Source of the DNA: Cohnella caldifontis
GTDB lineage: Bacteria; Bacillota; Bacilli; Paenibacillales; Paenibacillaceae
Direction of reading: 5' to 3'
Assembly (NCBI RefSeq): GCF_029360585.1
Contig: NZ_JAQZSJ010000004.1
Location: 62,001-126,000 of the forward strand
DNA: 64,000 bases
Under the pieces are notes generated by a model, which had not been told where the DNA came from, made no database searches, and worked only from the letters and a program-made list of their open reading frames with translations. Below, piece by piece: positions 48,701-56,245 of this stretch (positions are counted from its first letter, which is position 1; each line of letters starts with the position of its first letter). The position numbers and the translations under genes were made by a program.

Positions 48701-50003
48701 GCAATTCCGCATAATTGACCGACGGAGCGTATTGAACCTCCGGGAACTGGATCGTGCCGGACGTGGCCGAAGGCGTGATATCCCACGTCGAATTCCTTAC
48801 CACGTGCCGGTCGGCGGTATAGTTGAAACGGTCCGTAATGACCGCCCCTGCGGCGCTCGGCCGGGTCGAATCCATGATAAAAGGATCATTGCCGCCAACC
48901 ATGTAATCGAGATTCAAAGTGATTTTGAATTTGAGCGGCACTTTCGGAATCGAAAGCGGGATCGTGATGCCCGTCGTACGGTCCATCCAGAAAGAACTGC
49001 CGCTGAAAGGCGCCGCCTTATTGGTCGAATTGCCGAACCCGAAATTAAGGATCGGCACGCCCAAATTGTATTGTTTTCCCAATACGTCGATAATGAAATG
49101 GACGTAAAACCCGACGCCGAACGTCGAATACATCGTATTTTCGTTTCCGCCGACTCCCTGGGACGTCATCGTGACGGTGAACTTGGACTTCTGGCCGACC
49201 TCCAGCTTCGGAAGCTTGAAATTCGCTTCGGCCGGCCAATTCCACGCGGCTCCCATCCCGGCGTTGAACTCGAACCATACGCCGATTTTCCCTAGTTCGC
49301 CCAAATCCACGAGATAAATAATCGGCCAATTCCAATGGATGCCGGGGAACCCCGATTGGCCAGACAGCGTATACTTGGCCGTCTGGCTTGTCGCGGCAGC
49401 CGCGGGAGCGAGTACTTTCGTCTGCGGCTTGAGCGTGTCCGAAGCGGTCAAAGGCGAGCTTGCAGGCGCTTCAGCACCCGATAAGGCGCTTTCCGGGGCG
49501 TCCTCCGGCGTCACGGCAGAGGTCTGCGATTCCTCCGCGGTCGGGATCGGGTTCGGCAGCACCGGATTTTCGATCGGCGCCGCCTCGGACATGTCGCTGA
49601 CGAAGTCCGCGACGAGCTTGCCGTCCTTGAGCTGTCCGGCAACCAGCAGGCCGCTGCCGAGCGAGATCGAGACGCCCTTTTTCGTCTGATATACCGTTTT
49701 CGGGGTCAATTGAACGGCCACGTAGTCCGCCAACGCCGATTGCGGTTCCGCTGCCTGAATACCTTCGTCCGCATCCGAATCGAGCTGGATCGCCTCTTGC
49801 TTCAGCAGGAGCGCCGAGCCGTTCACGGAAACGACCTCTCCGAACATCGCCGTTCCGACGGCCGACGAAGCAATGCCGGAAGCCGGCGTAGCCTGGGCCG
49901 CTTCAGCCGCTTCGACCTTCAACGTGCCCGCGAAGGTCTGGAAGAGCAAGAATGCCGCCGTGACAAAGGCAGCGAACGGTTTCCATCTGCCGAGTCTGTT
50001 CAT
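42768..50003 (-). CDS. Giant S-layer-anchored surface protein with Kelch, Ig-like and SLH domains
   Basis: 2,411 residues from ATG 50003, with AGAGGAG about 13 nt upstream; the earlier frame to 50162 has no signal peptide. The signal peptide is MNRLGRWKPFAAFVTAAFLL up to VEAAEA. The order (rough residues) is: Ala/Pro/Ser-rich linker to 200, a beta-rich region 215-460, He_PIG-type Ig folds 467-700, Kelch-like repeats 720-1000 (IVLYGGEANDW, LILYGGNENML, LVLYGGYEKQ), Big-1/invasin-like folds 1020-1200, two more putative Ig folds 1230-1400, IPT/TIG 1540-1610, Ig-like repeats 1650-2000, and three SLH domains 2235-2411 (FEDVKQHWSRAAVEEM, LFTDVEGTQWYASSVE, YKDSDSVAGWAKEAF). SLH domains bind pyruvylated cell-wall polymer. 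A role in adhesion or glycan binding is inference. Confidence 0.93.
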   Translation of the reverse strand: MNRLGRWKPFAAFVTAAFLLFQTFAGTLKVEAAEAAQATPASGIASSAVGTAMFGEVVSVNGSALLLKQEAIQLDSDADEGIQAAEPQSALADYVAVQLTPKTVYQTKKGVSISLGSGLLVAGQLKDGKLVADFVSDMSEAAPIENPVLPNPIPTAEESQTSAVTPEDAPESALSGAEAPASSPLTASDTLKPQTKVLAPAAAATSQTAKYTLSGQSGFPGIHWNWPIIYLVDLGELGKIGVWFEFNAGMGAAWNWPAEANFKLPKLEVGQKSKFTVTMTSQGVGGNENTMYSTFGVGFYVHFIIDVLGKQYNLGVPILNFGFGNSTNKAAPFSGSSFWMDRTTGITIPLSIPKVPLKFKITLNLDYMVGGNDPFIMDSTRPSAAGAVITDRFNYTADRHVVRNSTWDITPSATSGTIQFPEVQYAPSVNYAELQIKVGGSAGMIPVPAFPYPPISIYTNFTLGAKGTPPAVPFSAAPELAMEPYLPGGKVGETYSASLHPSGGYPFTAEQQTANGVGSYKLSIVSGSLPKGLTLDPIKGEIKGTLLAPSGGEEFVIRVTDAENFSKDFVYKIPVMQVNGTGQIGQFAGRPYSYQLPVKGGTAPFNWSLESGTLPPGLSLNANGILSGTPTTAGTYPMKFRVVDSTHEATEGDYDSLTGTADVTAVIAPPSASGQYIWKAEGTISDDPGYGNGMVYNPESGELMRFTGDGKTMLYNGSGWQQATGLSAAPKPRDYASMAYSPKLGGIVLYGGEANDWSGNVSYLVFGDTWLWKDGAWTKLHDGVSWIPNGSGRTISGTDAPPPRKNAALAQDSAGNLILYGGNENMLPAYGDTWMFTGTQWIQQSPTVQPPKTLDPLMVYHKGIGKPVLIARNLTTGKTEVYEWSGTDWLDKTTQVYQAGVGPQDLYLSGAAYHEASRQLVLYGGYEKQLGSYGVGPMKQDFWGLGTLGGTGNGDGVLSSWTRVQAVGQPSFRNPSLTNEFVYPVMMSYDPSRGTLMAFAKEFAGTANLYSLSLSGLVANPPVLPADGVAQTELTFQVTDSGGTPMPGRSVKLTGTGSVSGNLPAQTAVSDSSGIVKFRYQGTQAETLALRIDDAATGETLGGTTVVLTEPVPAAEQSALAFTETEIMGDGVTPATLNVIVKNENGVPLPGYTITATAGNSATAQVTAASPGSDTTDSDGKATLAVKDTTAGTLLIAVSAGKAGSDPAQLGEISLRVLPFNPLAITTASLADGQAGDPYEAVLEAAGGNGSHHWSVIDGELPSGLSLSEDGQITGIPATDSFGSYAFTVRATDDSSPVQSASAELKLKVIPPPLVVQPPEINKNRDDSSDADISMKIGDYGYIRLSAEGGTGSYSWSVVSGTMPKGMTLNASTGIIDGVPTEAGDYHLAVQVKDSADATAQTVVDFPVLPAEAAYVETGSSAAADGAVVVESGDVTANAVGQGQLEVSIFQRNPGGDTIGTFRTANRYFRIQQNGSFSTVAFEVENVTPEAHHLYRWDAASESWSLLPGQTFDSARGITAVTLDAAAIGNLSGGIAFAIGSPIEPPPTLTGIDVDSGPALGGTAVTVSGDRFTADSVVLFGGEPAASTEFVDSGTLRAVSPPGTGVVDVRVQNAYGASELTEAGKFAYVGAPASVRITLELGDEALQESLLGGSPGERLPAYGYVYDETGRPIANAEVELSISQGSVPASVTTDGNGRYTAQVELPKQPSGNAQATLKAVVKGTSAAVQRQILVSAPPEVRTTALPSGQVGQAYREELTSTGSQSGVQWNFSGALPPGLEGNANGIIQGTPTTSGVFFIEAEAVDSNGSQKDRVSLPLVVYQPLAQPLHLMAESPATALPVSVIASVYGMPELTLASVTLNPTGIVNAEISGGQLWITPASAGSTIASVTVTESVYGSSADILLPVTVGSSEMLPPVAKTVQPLILKSGGSSLSMTAEQLATPAYAGHALRIDRAVSNRPGVAAAQVVGNLLIISPIASGDANIAATVTDAVYGTSIQMSIPVRVLAPEEPPRSDPEPVKPSNPSTTAKITLPNGRTVDGDIVETSAGKYELSLPSAASGGEVQLGASLIAKLLGSRQQAQLRIRSEEGWFDLPLGDLKNSLQAYAGNGGYVRAGFRKLTGADGERISARLNRDYGLTPVSSPFDFTLALVDGQDRARTIDSFDRFLTRAIDVDDAAKADRTTVMWLDESAGKWRPVPSRLTKEGGRSVLLFKRKGNSVYAAVASRAEFEDVKQHWSRAAVEEMAAKQIVFGVGAGRFDPEGQVTRAQFAAMLVRALGISEGGSGKPLFTDVEGTQWYASSVEAAAESGLVSGYADRTFRPNQTISRAEMAVMLGHALVYLGEDKGGPSADISAYKDSDSVAGWAKEAFAAMLEKGILKGTTDGQLAPGRTAARAEAAAVLQRLLNLVTFE

Positions 50004-50244
50004 AAGATGAAAATTTCTCCTCTCGCATCTAGTAAACGATTCTATGAACTCAACCGGAATTCTACCTTTTGCCGCTCCCAAGATTCTCCCAAAACAAAAA
50101 AGAGTCCCTTTGCCGATCAAAAAAAAGAAGATCGCCGAACCCCGCCGCGAGTGCGGGAACATCGGCCATCTTCCTTCGTATCGATTCCGTCAAGCTGTTA
50201 TGGATTGCGTTTCAGTCCGACTTATCGCGCGGCTTCGCGCCGCA
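50004..50244. other. Intergenic region between the surface protein and the CdaR-type regulator
   Basis: 240 bp without a gene. A small hairpin GCGGC-GCGAA-GCCGC (50228-50242) follows the regulator stop, and several A/T runs (50092-50100, 50123-50130) are present. No clear promoter for the surface protein was found. Confidence 0.4.
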
Positions 50245-51357
50245 TCACTCCGTTTCCGGCCGCTGCCACAGCGCCATCTGCAGCAGCATCGCATGCTCGA
50301 AGCGCCGAGGATCGTATCCGGTGAGCGAAGCGATCTGCTCCAGCCGGTAGATCATCGTATTGCGATGAATGCCAAGCGATGCGGCGGCGCCCGCAACCGA
50401 TAAATTCGCGGCGCAGAAATGCCGGATCGTTTCCGTCATCTTTTCTTGCCAGACGGGCTCGATCTTCAGCCATAGCCGCTCGCCGTGCTTCCGGGGGATC
50501 AGGCTGGCAAGCGCCCTGGCCTCGATGTCGTCGAAGCGAACGATGCCCGCCTGCTCTTGCCCGGCGGCGAACCGCAGCGCCATGTCCGCTTCCTCGAAGC
50601 TGGCGCGAACCAGCGCAAGGTTCGCCGCCGGATTGCCTACGGCAATCCGGCCGTTCAAACGCTCGGCCGCCATCCAGTCGGACAGCTTCCGCAGCGAGCG
50701 CTCCGCTCCGGCGCGGTCCGCCCGGGCCAGCAACAGGACGAGTCGCTGCGGCCCATCGTTGCCGAGGATCGTTTCCTCGCTTCCGATCGCCTCGACGATA
50801 CCGGAAATCAGGCTCTCCCGGCTCCGGCTCGCATCGGGGAATGGGCAGGCTACGATTGCCGCCTGATAGGGAGGCTTCCAAGGCAGTTGCAGCGATTGCA
50901 GCCGCCGAACGATCGCGTCGGTGTCCGGCGGAGCGTCCTCGCGGCGCACCAAAGCTTCGACGATGAGGTCGATCTCATGCTGCCGCCGCTCCGCCTGCCG
51001 CTTCCATTCGATTTGGCGGATCATGAGCTCGGTGGTCATTTTCAGCAATTGTCCGAGCGGTTCCAGTTCGTTCGGCAGGCCCGTGATCCCAATGGCCCCG
51101 ATCGTGCGTCGTCCGAATCGGATCGGGATGTTGACGCCTTTCTGCGCGCCCGCGTACCGCGTGTCATCGGATTCGTCCACCGCGATCGTCTCGTTGCGGC
51201 GAATCGCTTCGGCCGCGGCCTCGTGGCGGATGCCGATGCGGGCCGGGTCGCCGCTTGCGATAATGGTGCCGGATTCGTCCATCATGTTGATATTGCGGCC
51301 TACGCGCACCATCGTCTCTCTTACGATTTCTTCCGCCAATTCGGGGGACAGCAGCAT
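50245..51357 (-). CDS. CdaR-type sugar diacid regulator
   Basis: 370 residues. The N-terminal sugar diacid recognition domain (LAEEIVRETMVRVGRNINMMDESGTIIASGDPARIG is its hallmark) is followed by a GGDEF-like middle region (about 160-290) and a C-terminal PucR-type helix-turn-helix (RHFCAANLSVAGAAASLGIH, RNTMIYRLEQIASLTGYDPR). Its relatives activate glycerate kinase and sugar diacid genes in response to glycerate or glucarate-type acids. The ATG has AAAGGAG upstream. It is divergent from glycerate kinase (172 nt between starts), its most likely target. Confidence 0.93.
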   Translation of the reverse strand: MLLSPELAEEIVRETMVRVGRNINMMDESGTIIASGDPARIGIRHEAAAEAIRRNETIAVDESDDTRYAGAQKGVNIPIRFGRRTIGAIGITGLPNELEPLGQLLKMTTELMIRQIEWKRQAERRQHEIDLIVEALVRREDAPPDTDAIVRRLQSLQLPWKPPYQAAIVACPFPDASRSRESLISGIVEAIGSEETILGNDGPQRLVLLLARADRAGAERSLRKLSDWMAAERLNGRIAVGNPAANLALVRASFEEADMALRFAAGQEQAGIVRFDDIEARALASLIPRKHGERLWLKIEPVWQEKMTETIRHFCAANLSVAGAAASLGIHRNTMIYRLEQIASLTGYDPRRFEHAMLLQMALWQRPETE

Positions 51358-51528
51358 GACTTCGGCTCCTTTATGCGCCTCTTCGTTTGTGCATAATGCA
51401 TGATAATTCTATATCATTTCGATTGATAATTGTACGGAATATACGAAGAGTTCGGAAACAGGGTGAGCTATAATAAGTTGACACGATCGCAACGCTTTAT
51501 GAAACTGCAGCCGGGAGTGAGGGGTAAG
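51358..51528. promoter_or_regulatory. Divergent control region between cdaR-type gene and glycerate kinase
   Basis: A perfect TATAAT on the plus strand (51470-51475) with only a weak -35 suits an activated kinase promoter. TTGACA (51478-51483) directly after it has no good -10 partner. An inverted repeat ATGAT-aattctat-ATCAT (51400-51417) near the regulator start is a candidate binding site. Confidence 0.4.
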
Positions 51529-52689
51529 GTGCGTATATTGATTGTTCCGGATTCGTTTAAAGGCAGTTTGACCGCCGTCGCGGCGTCCGAAACGATGGCC
51601 GGCGCCGTGCTGGCCGAAATGCCCGATGCGGAAGTGTTTCGCATTCCGCTGGCGGACGGGGGCGAGGGGACGGTCGATGCGCTGGTCGCGGCGCGCGGCG
51701 GGCGGACGGTGCCGATCGAAGTGACGGGTCCATTGGGCGAACGGGTTCAAACCTATTACGGTGTCATCGGAGAAACGACGGCAGTCGTGGAAGCGGCGAA
51801 TTTATGCGGATTGACGATGGTGCCGCCGGAGCGGAGAAACCCGCTGCATACGACTTCCCGGGCACTGGGCGAAGCGATTTTGGCCGCTTTGGACCAAAGC
51901 AGCTCGCGGATCATCGTCGGCCTGGGCGGGAGCGCGGTCAACGACGGCGGCATCGGCATGTTGTCGGCGCTCGGGGCCGTTTTCCTGGACGGTGCCGGGC
52001 ATAAGCTGTCCGGATATGGGCGCGATTTGCCGGAGCTGGACCGGATCGACCTGAGCGGCCTGGATTCGCGCCTCAAACGTTGCGAAATCACCGTGGCGTG
52101 CGATGTCCGCAATCCGCTCGTCGGCGAGGAGGGGGCCACGTTCGTGTACGGCCCGCAGAAAGGCGCGTCCGCGGAGATGTGCCGGACGCTCGATGCGGCT
52201 ATGGCGGCTTATGCCGCCAAGCTGGAGGCATGCTTCGCGGACATGGGCATGGGCGCAGCCGCCGGCGGAGCTCCGCTGCGCGACGCGCCCGGCGCCGGCG
52301 CTGCCGGCGGTCTCGGGTTTGCGCTGCTGTCCCTTGGCGCCAAGCTCGTGCCGGGCGCGCAGTTGATCGAAGAGCAGACCGGTCTGAGAGCGGCGGCGCG
52401 GGCGGCGGACTGGGTCCTGACCGGCGAAGGGCGGAGCGATGGGCAGACGCTGTACGGCAAGCTGCCGCTGCATGTTGCCCGGCTGGCCCGCGAAGAGGGG
52501 ACGCGGGCGGTGCTCATTTCCGGCAGCCTCGGCCCGGGGAGCGAGCGCCTGTTGTCCGAGTTCGCCGGATGCTTCTCCATCGTGGAGCAGCCCAGCTCGC
52601 TGCAGGACTGCATGGAGCAGGCCGAATCGCTGCTGTATCGCTGCACGCGCAGCGTCGCGCGTCTCATCGCCCAGGCGGCTGGCCGGTAA
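51529..52689 (+). CDS. Glycerate kinase, type 1 (GlxK/GarK family)
   Basis: 386 residues from GTG 51529 (GAGGGG just upstream); the frame from 51430 covers the promoter. Family motifs: N-terminal VPDSFKGSLTA, LADGGEGTVDAL near 45, GLGGSAVNDGGIGMLSALGA near 125, CDVRNPLVGEEGATFVYGPQKGA near 185, and WVLTGEGRSDGQTLYGK near 290. It phosphorylates D-glycerate to 2-phosphoglycerate with ATP, feeding sugar-acid breakdown into glycolysis. It is controlled, probably, by the divergent CdaR-type regulator, and followed by a strong hairpin at 52704-52725. Confidence 0.95.
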   Translation: MRILIVPDSFKGSLTAVAASETMAGAVLAEMPDAEVFRIPLADGGEGTVDALVAARGGRTVPIEVTGPLGERVQTYYGVIGETTAVVEAANLCGLTMVPPERRNPLHTTSRALGEAILAALDQSSSRIIVGLGGSAVNDGGIGMLSALGAVFLDGAGHKLSGYGRDLPELDRIDLSGLDSRLKRCEITVACDVRNPLVGEEGATFVYGPQKGASAEMCRTLDAAMAAYAAKLEACFADMGMGAAAGGAPLRDAPGAGAAGGLGFALLSLGAKLVPGAQLIEEQTGLRAAARAADWVLTGEGRSDGQTLYGKLPLHVARLAREEGTRAVLISGSLGPGSERLLSEFAGCFSIVEQPSSLQDCMEQAESLLYRCTRSVARLIAQAAGR

Positions 52690-52703
52690 GACGCGAACGG
52701 AAC

Positions 52704-52725
52704 AGGGCCGGCGAATGCCGGCCCT
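52704..52725 (+). terminator. Hairpin repeat, copy 1, after glycerate kinase
   Basis: Perfect 9-bp stem AGGGCCGGC around GAAT. It follows the kinase stop by 15 nt, but the next bases are CAGCC rather than T. The same 22 bp recur at 52994-53015. Confidence 0.7.
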
Positions 52726-52993
52726 CAGCCTGTTGAAAAACCTTCAACACTTCTGAATTTTATATTCGTTTTTTCGAGTTTACGTGTTGGGATAAACGCA
52801 ATTCGCCGGCATTCTATGCGAAAAATCGCATACAATCGCTCAACTTTGCGGTCGCAGGGCGAAATGCATTCGAAATTTCAAACAGAATCATTAGAATGAT
52901 CTGCTAAGATGATTCGTAATTGATCTTTCGAACCGTTGGATGGTTTTCCCAGGGGTATCAAAGAACCCTGGCAACGGCTTCGCCAACAATCTG
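52726..52993. repeat. 268-bp AT-rich unit between two identical hairpins
   Basis: No gene is seen. It begins with CAGCCTGTTGAAAAACC, contains the inverted repeat GTTGAA/TTCAAC (52732-52747), and is more AT-rich than its neighbours. Being bracketed by identical 22-bp hairpins it looks like an inserted or duplicated segment, but no transposase or clear terminal repeats are present. Confidence 0.4.
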
Positions 52994-53015
52994 AGGGCCG
53001 GCGAATGCCGGCCCT
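52994..53015. terminator. Hairpin repeat, copy 2
   Basis: Identical stem and loop to 52704-52725, here followed by TTTT on the plus strand and therefore a good intrinsic terminator. It also lies downstream of the convergent RraA-type gene (stop 53080). Confidence 0.75.
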
Positions 53016-53079
53016 TTTGAATACGTCCATATATTCGGAAAAGGGGAGGATCGCCCCCTTTTTCAATGCGCCATGCCCG

Positions 53080-53991
53080 CTAAGCCCGCGGCGTATTGCC
53101 GGGCGCTTCCCCGCTTCTTTCGCGCTCGCGCGCTTCCTGCAGCTCCTCTTCCCATGCGAGCGACTGATAATCCGCCGCCTTGTCCGACGTCCGGAACCAA
53201 TGCAGGAAATCTTCCCACAACGCCACCGGCCAATCGCCGTCGATGTCGGCCGTCGTGTATTTGCCTTCCGCCAGCCGCTCGAACCCGAACACGTCCCGAA
53301 CTTGCGATTTCTCGGCCAAAACGACGGCCAGCTCCGCCAGATGCGGCGGAATGAACAGCACGCCCATCGGCGTTGCCATCACCACGTCGCCGGGCAGGCA
53401 GATCGCGTTGCCGATCCGGCAAGGCACGTTCATGCCCAGCATCGTCACCTGCCGGATCGGCGTCGGATCGATGCCGCGATGGTACACGTTGACGTTGGCG
53501 ATTTTCTCCACCTGCTGCACGTCGCGCATTCCGCCCCACACGACGGCGCCGCCCCGCTTCGTCCGGGTGGAAATCGCGGTGGTCAGGTTGCCGCCGACGA
53601 ACGTGCCTTTATAAACCTTGTCGAACATATCGACCACCACGACGTCGTCCTCGACCAGGCTGTCGATCACCCATTGGTTGAAGAAGCCTTTCCTGTGTTC
53701 CTCTTCTTGCCCGTATTTCAGCAGCGCGTCGTTCAAGTCGGGACGCTCCGGCGCGAACACCGCCGTCACCGCCCGTCCGACGACCGTCATATTCGGATGA
53801 ACGGTTTGAAAACCGCCTTGGAACTGAAAATCGTAACCGCGGCGCCAGATGGGGCTCCACGCCTCCTCGAGCGTGATGCGCCGCATTCTGCGCAGGATGT
53901 CGTCCGGAACTTTGGGCCGGCCGTTCGCGAACCGTTCTCCTGTCCACAATGGGGTGATCTGGATAATATCTTCGGGATTGTCGTATTTCAT
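53080..53991 (-). CDS. RraA/HMG-aldolase family protein
   Basis: 303 residues, longer than the 160-240 of typical RraA proteins because of N- and C-terminal extensions. The core motif is VVWGGMRDVQQVEK (G-G-x-R-D, substrate and metal site), preceded by DVVVVDMFDKVYKGTFVGGNLTT and followed by CLPGDVVMATPMGVLFIPPHLA. Many members are divalent-metal aldolases that cleave 2-keto-4-hydroxy acids to pyruvate plus an aldehyde, rather than RNase E inhibitors. As the last gene of the sugar-acid operon (two SDRs, dehydratase, RraA) it is best read as the carbon-carbon-cleaving step. Gap to the dehydratase gene 33 nt. Confidence 0.85.
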   Translation of the reverse strand: MKYDNPEDIIQITPLWTGERFANGRPKVPDDILRRMRRITLEEAWSPIWRRGYDFQFQGGFQTVHPNMTVVGRAVTAVFAPERPDLNDALLKYGQEEEHRKGFFNQWVIDSLVEDDVVVVDMFDKVYKGTFVGGNLTTAISTRTKRGGAVVWGGMRDVQQVEKIANVNVYHRGIDPTPIRQVTMLGMNVPCRIGNAICLPGDVVMATPMGVLFIPPHLAELAVVLAEKSQVRDVFGFERLAEGKYTTADIDGDWPVALWEDFLHWFRTSDKAADYQSLAWEEELQEARERERSGEAPGNTPRA

Positions 53992-54024
53992 CTGCGTTCG
54001 CCTTCTCTCCTTAGGGTGTAAGCG

Positions 54025-55398
54025 CTAGCTCCATTGCCGGTCGTTCGACCAGTACCGGTTCCATTGGTCCGTCGGCTCCCAGAGGCCGGGGATTTCCGGA
54101 TGCAGGTGCTGCGCGATGACCTCGTCGTTCAAGTCCTCGATGCCCAGCCCGGGTGCATCCGGCACCTGGATATAGCCGTCCTGCACGAGCGGCTTGGGCA
54201 GCTTGCTGACGATCAGATCGTCCCACCACGGCACGTCGTTCGAATGGAACTCGAGCGCGAGGAAGTGCTCCGTCGCCGCGGCCGCGTGTACGCCCGCCAG
54301 GCAGGCGATCGGGCTCTCCGCCATATGGATGGCCATGGCTACGCCATACGATCCGGCCATATCGCCGACCTTCTTCGTCTCCAGAATGCCGCCGGCGGTC
54401 AGCACGTCGGGATGGACGACCGAGATGCCCCCCGACGCCATCAGCGGTTCGAAGTTTTCCTTCAAATAGATGTCCTCGCCCGTGCAGATCGGCGTCGTCA
54501 CGGCACGCGCGAGCCGCGCGTACTGCTCCGTGTACTGCCAAGGGATCATATCTTCCATCCAGGCCAGATTGAACTTCTCGATCCGCCGCCCCAGCTTGAT
54601 GCAATCTTCAACCCCGATATGGCCGAAATGGTCGATCGCCAGCGGAATTTCATATCCGATTGCGTCCCGCACCTCCGCCACGTATTGCTCCAGCATGTCC
54701 AACCCTTTTTCCGTCACGTGGATGCCGGTGAACGGATGCGCGACGTTCGTGAGCTCGTAATGCCGCCGCTTCTCCTCTTGGGTAAGCGGCACGGAGAACC
54801 GGTTGCGCCACTTGTCCGCCAATGCGCGCATCTCCTCGACGAAACCGGGCGGACCGCTCAACGTGCCGGGCTCGTCCGCGAGTTGGTTGATGCCGAGGTC
54901 CATTTTCAGGAACGTGAATCCTTTCTCCATCCGTTTCTTGAGCGCCGCGCCCATCGCGCTGCCGGTGTCTTTGCCGTCCACGTCGGTGTCGCAGTACATG
55001 CGGATCCGGTCGCGGTATTTGCCGCCCAGCATCTGGTAGACCGGGACGCCGTAGGCTTTGCCGGCCAAATCCCAGAGGGCGACCTCCAGCCCGCTGACGC
55101 CGCCGCCTTGCCGGCCGTGTCCGCCGAATTGCTTGATGCGCCGGAACAGTTTGTCGACGTTGCACGGGTTCTCCCCGAGCAGACGGCTTTTCAGCATCAG
55201 CGCGTAAAGCTTCTCCGCGTTGTCGCGCACTTCGCCGAAGCCGACCAACCCTTGGTTCGTATAGACTTTGATCAGGCTGCAATGGGTCGGAATGCCGGTA
55301 ATGTCGGCAAAACGGATATCCGTAATGCGAAGCTCCGACGGCTTCGAGCAGGTATTCACATGGGCCAGCGTGTTTTCATAGGTTTCTCGCGAATGCAA
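54025..55398 (-). CDS. Enolase-superfamily sugar-acid dehydratase (mandelate racemase/muconate lactonizing type)
   Basis: 457 residues from TTG 55398, which has GGAGGAGG 9 nt upstream; the ATG at 55431 has none. Enolase-superfamily features: N-terminal capping domain (DIRFADITGIPTHCSLIKVYTNQG), KMDLGINQL barrel strand with Lys-x-Asp, three metal-ligand acids in AIDHFGHIG, WMEDMIPW and CTGEDIYL, and the late HPDVLTAGG strand. This set fits acid-sugar dehydratases (mannonate, galactonate, fuconate types), which convert an aldonate to 2-keto-3-deoxy-aldonate. The chiral specificity cannot be assigned. It lies between an SDR gene and the RraA-type gene. Confidence 0.9.
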   Translation of the reverse strand: MHSRETYENTLAHVNTCSKPSELRITDIRFADITGIPTHCSLIKVYTNQGLVGFGEVRDNAEKLYALMLKSRLLGENPCNVDKLFRRIKQFGGHGRQGGGVSGLEVALWDLAGKAYGVPVYQMLGGKYRDRIRMYCDTDVDGKDTGSAMGAALKKRMEKGFTFLKMDLGINQLADEPGTLSGPPGFVEEMRALADKWRNRFSVPLTQEEKRRHYELTNVAHPFTGIHVTEKGLDMLEQYVAEVRDAIGYEIPLAIDHFGHIGVEDCIKLGRRIEKFNLAWMEDMIPWQYTEQYARLARAVTTPICTGEDIYLKENFEPLMASGGISVVHPDVLTAGGILETKKVGDMAGSYGVAMAIHMAESPIACLAGVHAAAATEHFLALEFHSNDVPWWDDLIVSKLPKPLVQDGYIQVPDAPGLGIEDLNDEVIAQHLHPEIPGLWEPTDQWNRYWSNDRQWS

Positions 55399-55450
55399 GG
55401 GTGAACGCCTCCTCCAAATGGCTGCAAGCATAAAATTGACAGTTTGTTAT

Positions 55451-56239
55451 CTAGAACAGCATGCTGGCCCCGTCCAGCCGGATCGCCGACCCGGTCATGA
55501 AGTCCGACGCATCCGAGCTCAGGTAGCAGACCAACTGCCCGACATCTTGCGGCAAGCCGATCCGCCCCATCGGGAACTTGCGCAACAGCACGTCCCGCGG
55601 CTTGGTGACGGCCTCTCCCGCCACTTCGTCCGGGATAATGTCCCGGGGTTTGCCGCTCTTCTTCCCCACATCGACGGCGCCGGGCTCGACGGCATTGACC
55701 GTGATGTTATACCGGGCCAACTCCAGCGCGCTTTCCCGGCACAGCATCCGCATGCCGCCTTTGGTCATGGCATAAACCGGATCGAAGTCGGTCGGGCGCT
55801 TGCTGTGCACCGACGAGATGATGACGATACGCCCTTTGCCTCTCGCCTTCATGGAAGGAATGACCGCTTGCATGCACTGCCAGTATCCTTTCAGATTCAC
55901 GTGCATGAGCTGATCGTAGGCGGATTCGTCATATTCGAACAGTCCGATGTTCATTTGCAAGGCCGCGTTATTGACCAGAATGTCGATGCCGCCGAAACGT
56001 TCGATCACCTGCTCGGCCATCCGGTCGATCTCCTGCTTGCGGGAGACGTCGGCCTGCACGAGCATGCATTCGCCGCCCAGCGCCCGAATGCGCGCCTCCG
56101 TGTCTTTGGCGCCGGCATCGCTCGAATTGTAATGAATGGCAACCTTCGCGCCGCATGCGGCGAGCTCGATCGCAATGCCTTTGCCGATGCCGGTGCCCGC
56201 CCCGGTGACCAGGGCAATCCGTCCGCTCAAATCCGTCAT
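55451..56239 (-). CDS. SDR-family oxidoreductase
   Basis: 262 residues, classical short-chain dehydrogenase with all key residues: TGAGTGIG at 12-19, NNAA at 90-93, Ser142/143, Tyr156 and Lys160 (YAMTK), and C-terminal LSSDASDFMTGSAIRLDGA. NAD(P)-dependent oxidation of a sugar or sugar acid hydroxyl is the likely reaction. The ribosome binding site GGGAGGG overlaps the stop region of the upstream SDR gene, with only 6 nt between genes. In L-fucose and L-rhamnose type routes an SDR oxidises the 2-keto-3-deoxy acid or the sugar itself. Confidence 0.93.
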   Translation of the reverse strand: MTDLSGRIALVTGAGTGIGKGIAIELAACGAKVAIHYNSSDAGAKDTEARIRALGGECMLVQADVSRKQEIDRMAEQVIERFGGIDILVNNAALQMNIGLFEYDESAYDQLMHVNLKGYWQCMQAVIPSMKARGKGRIVIISSVHSKRPTDFDPVYAMTKGGMRMLCRESALELARYNITVNAVEPGAVDVGKKSGKPRDIIPDEVAGEAVTKPRDVLLRKFPMGRIGLPQDVGQLVCYLSSDASDFMTGSAIRLDGASMLF

Positions 56240-56245
56240 GATCGC

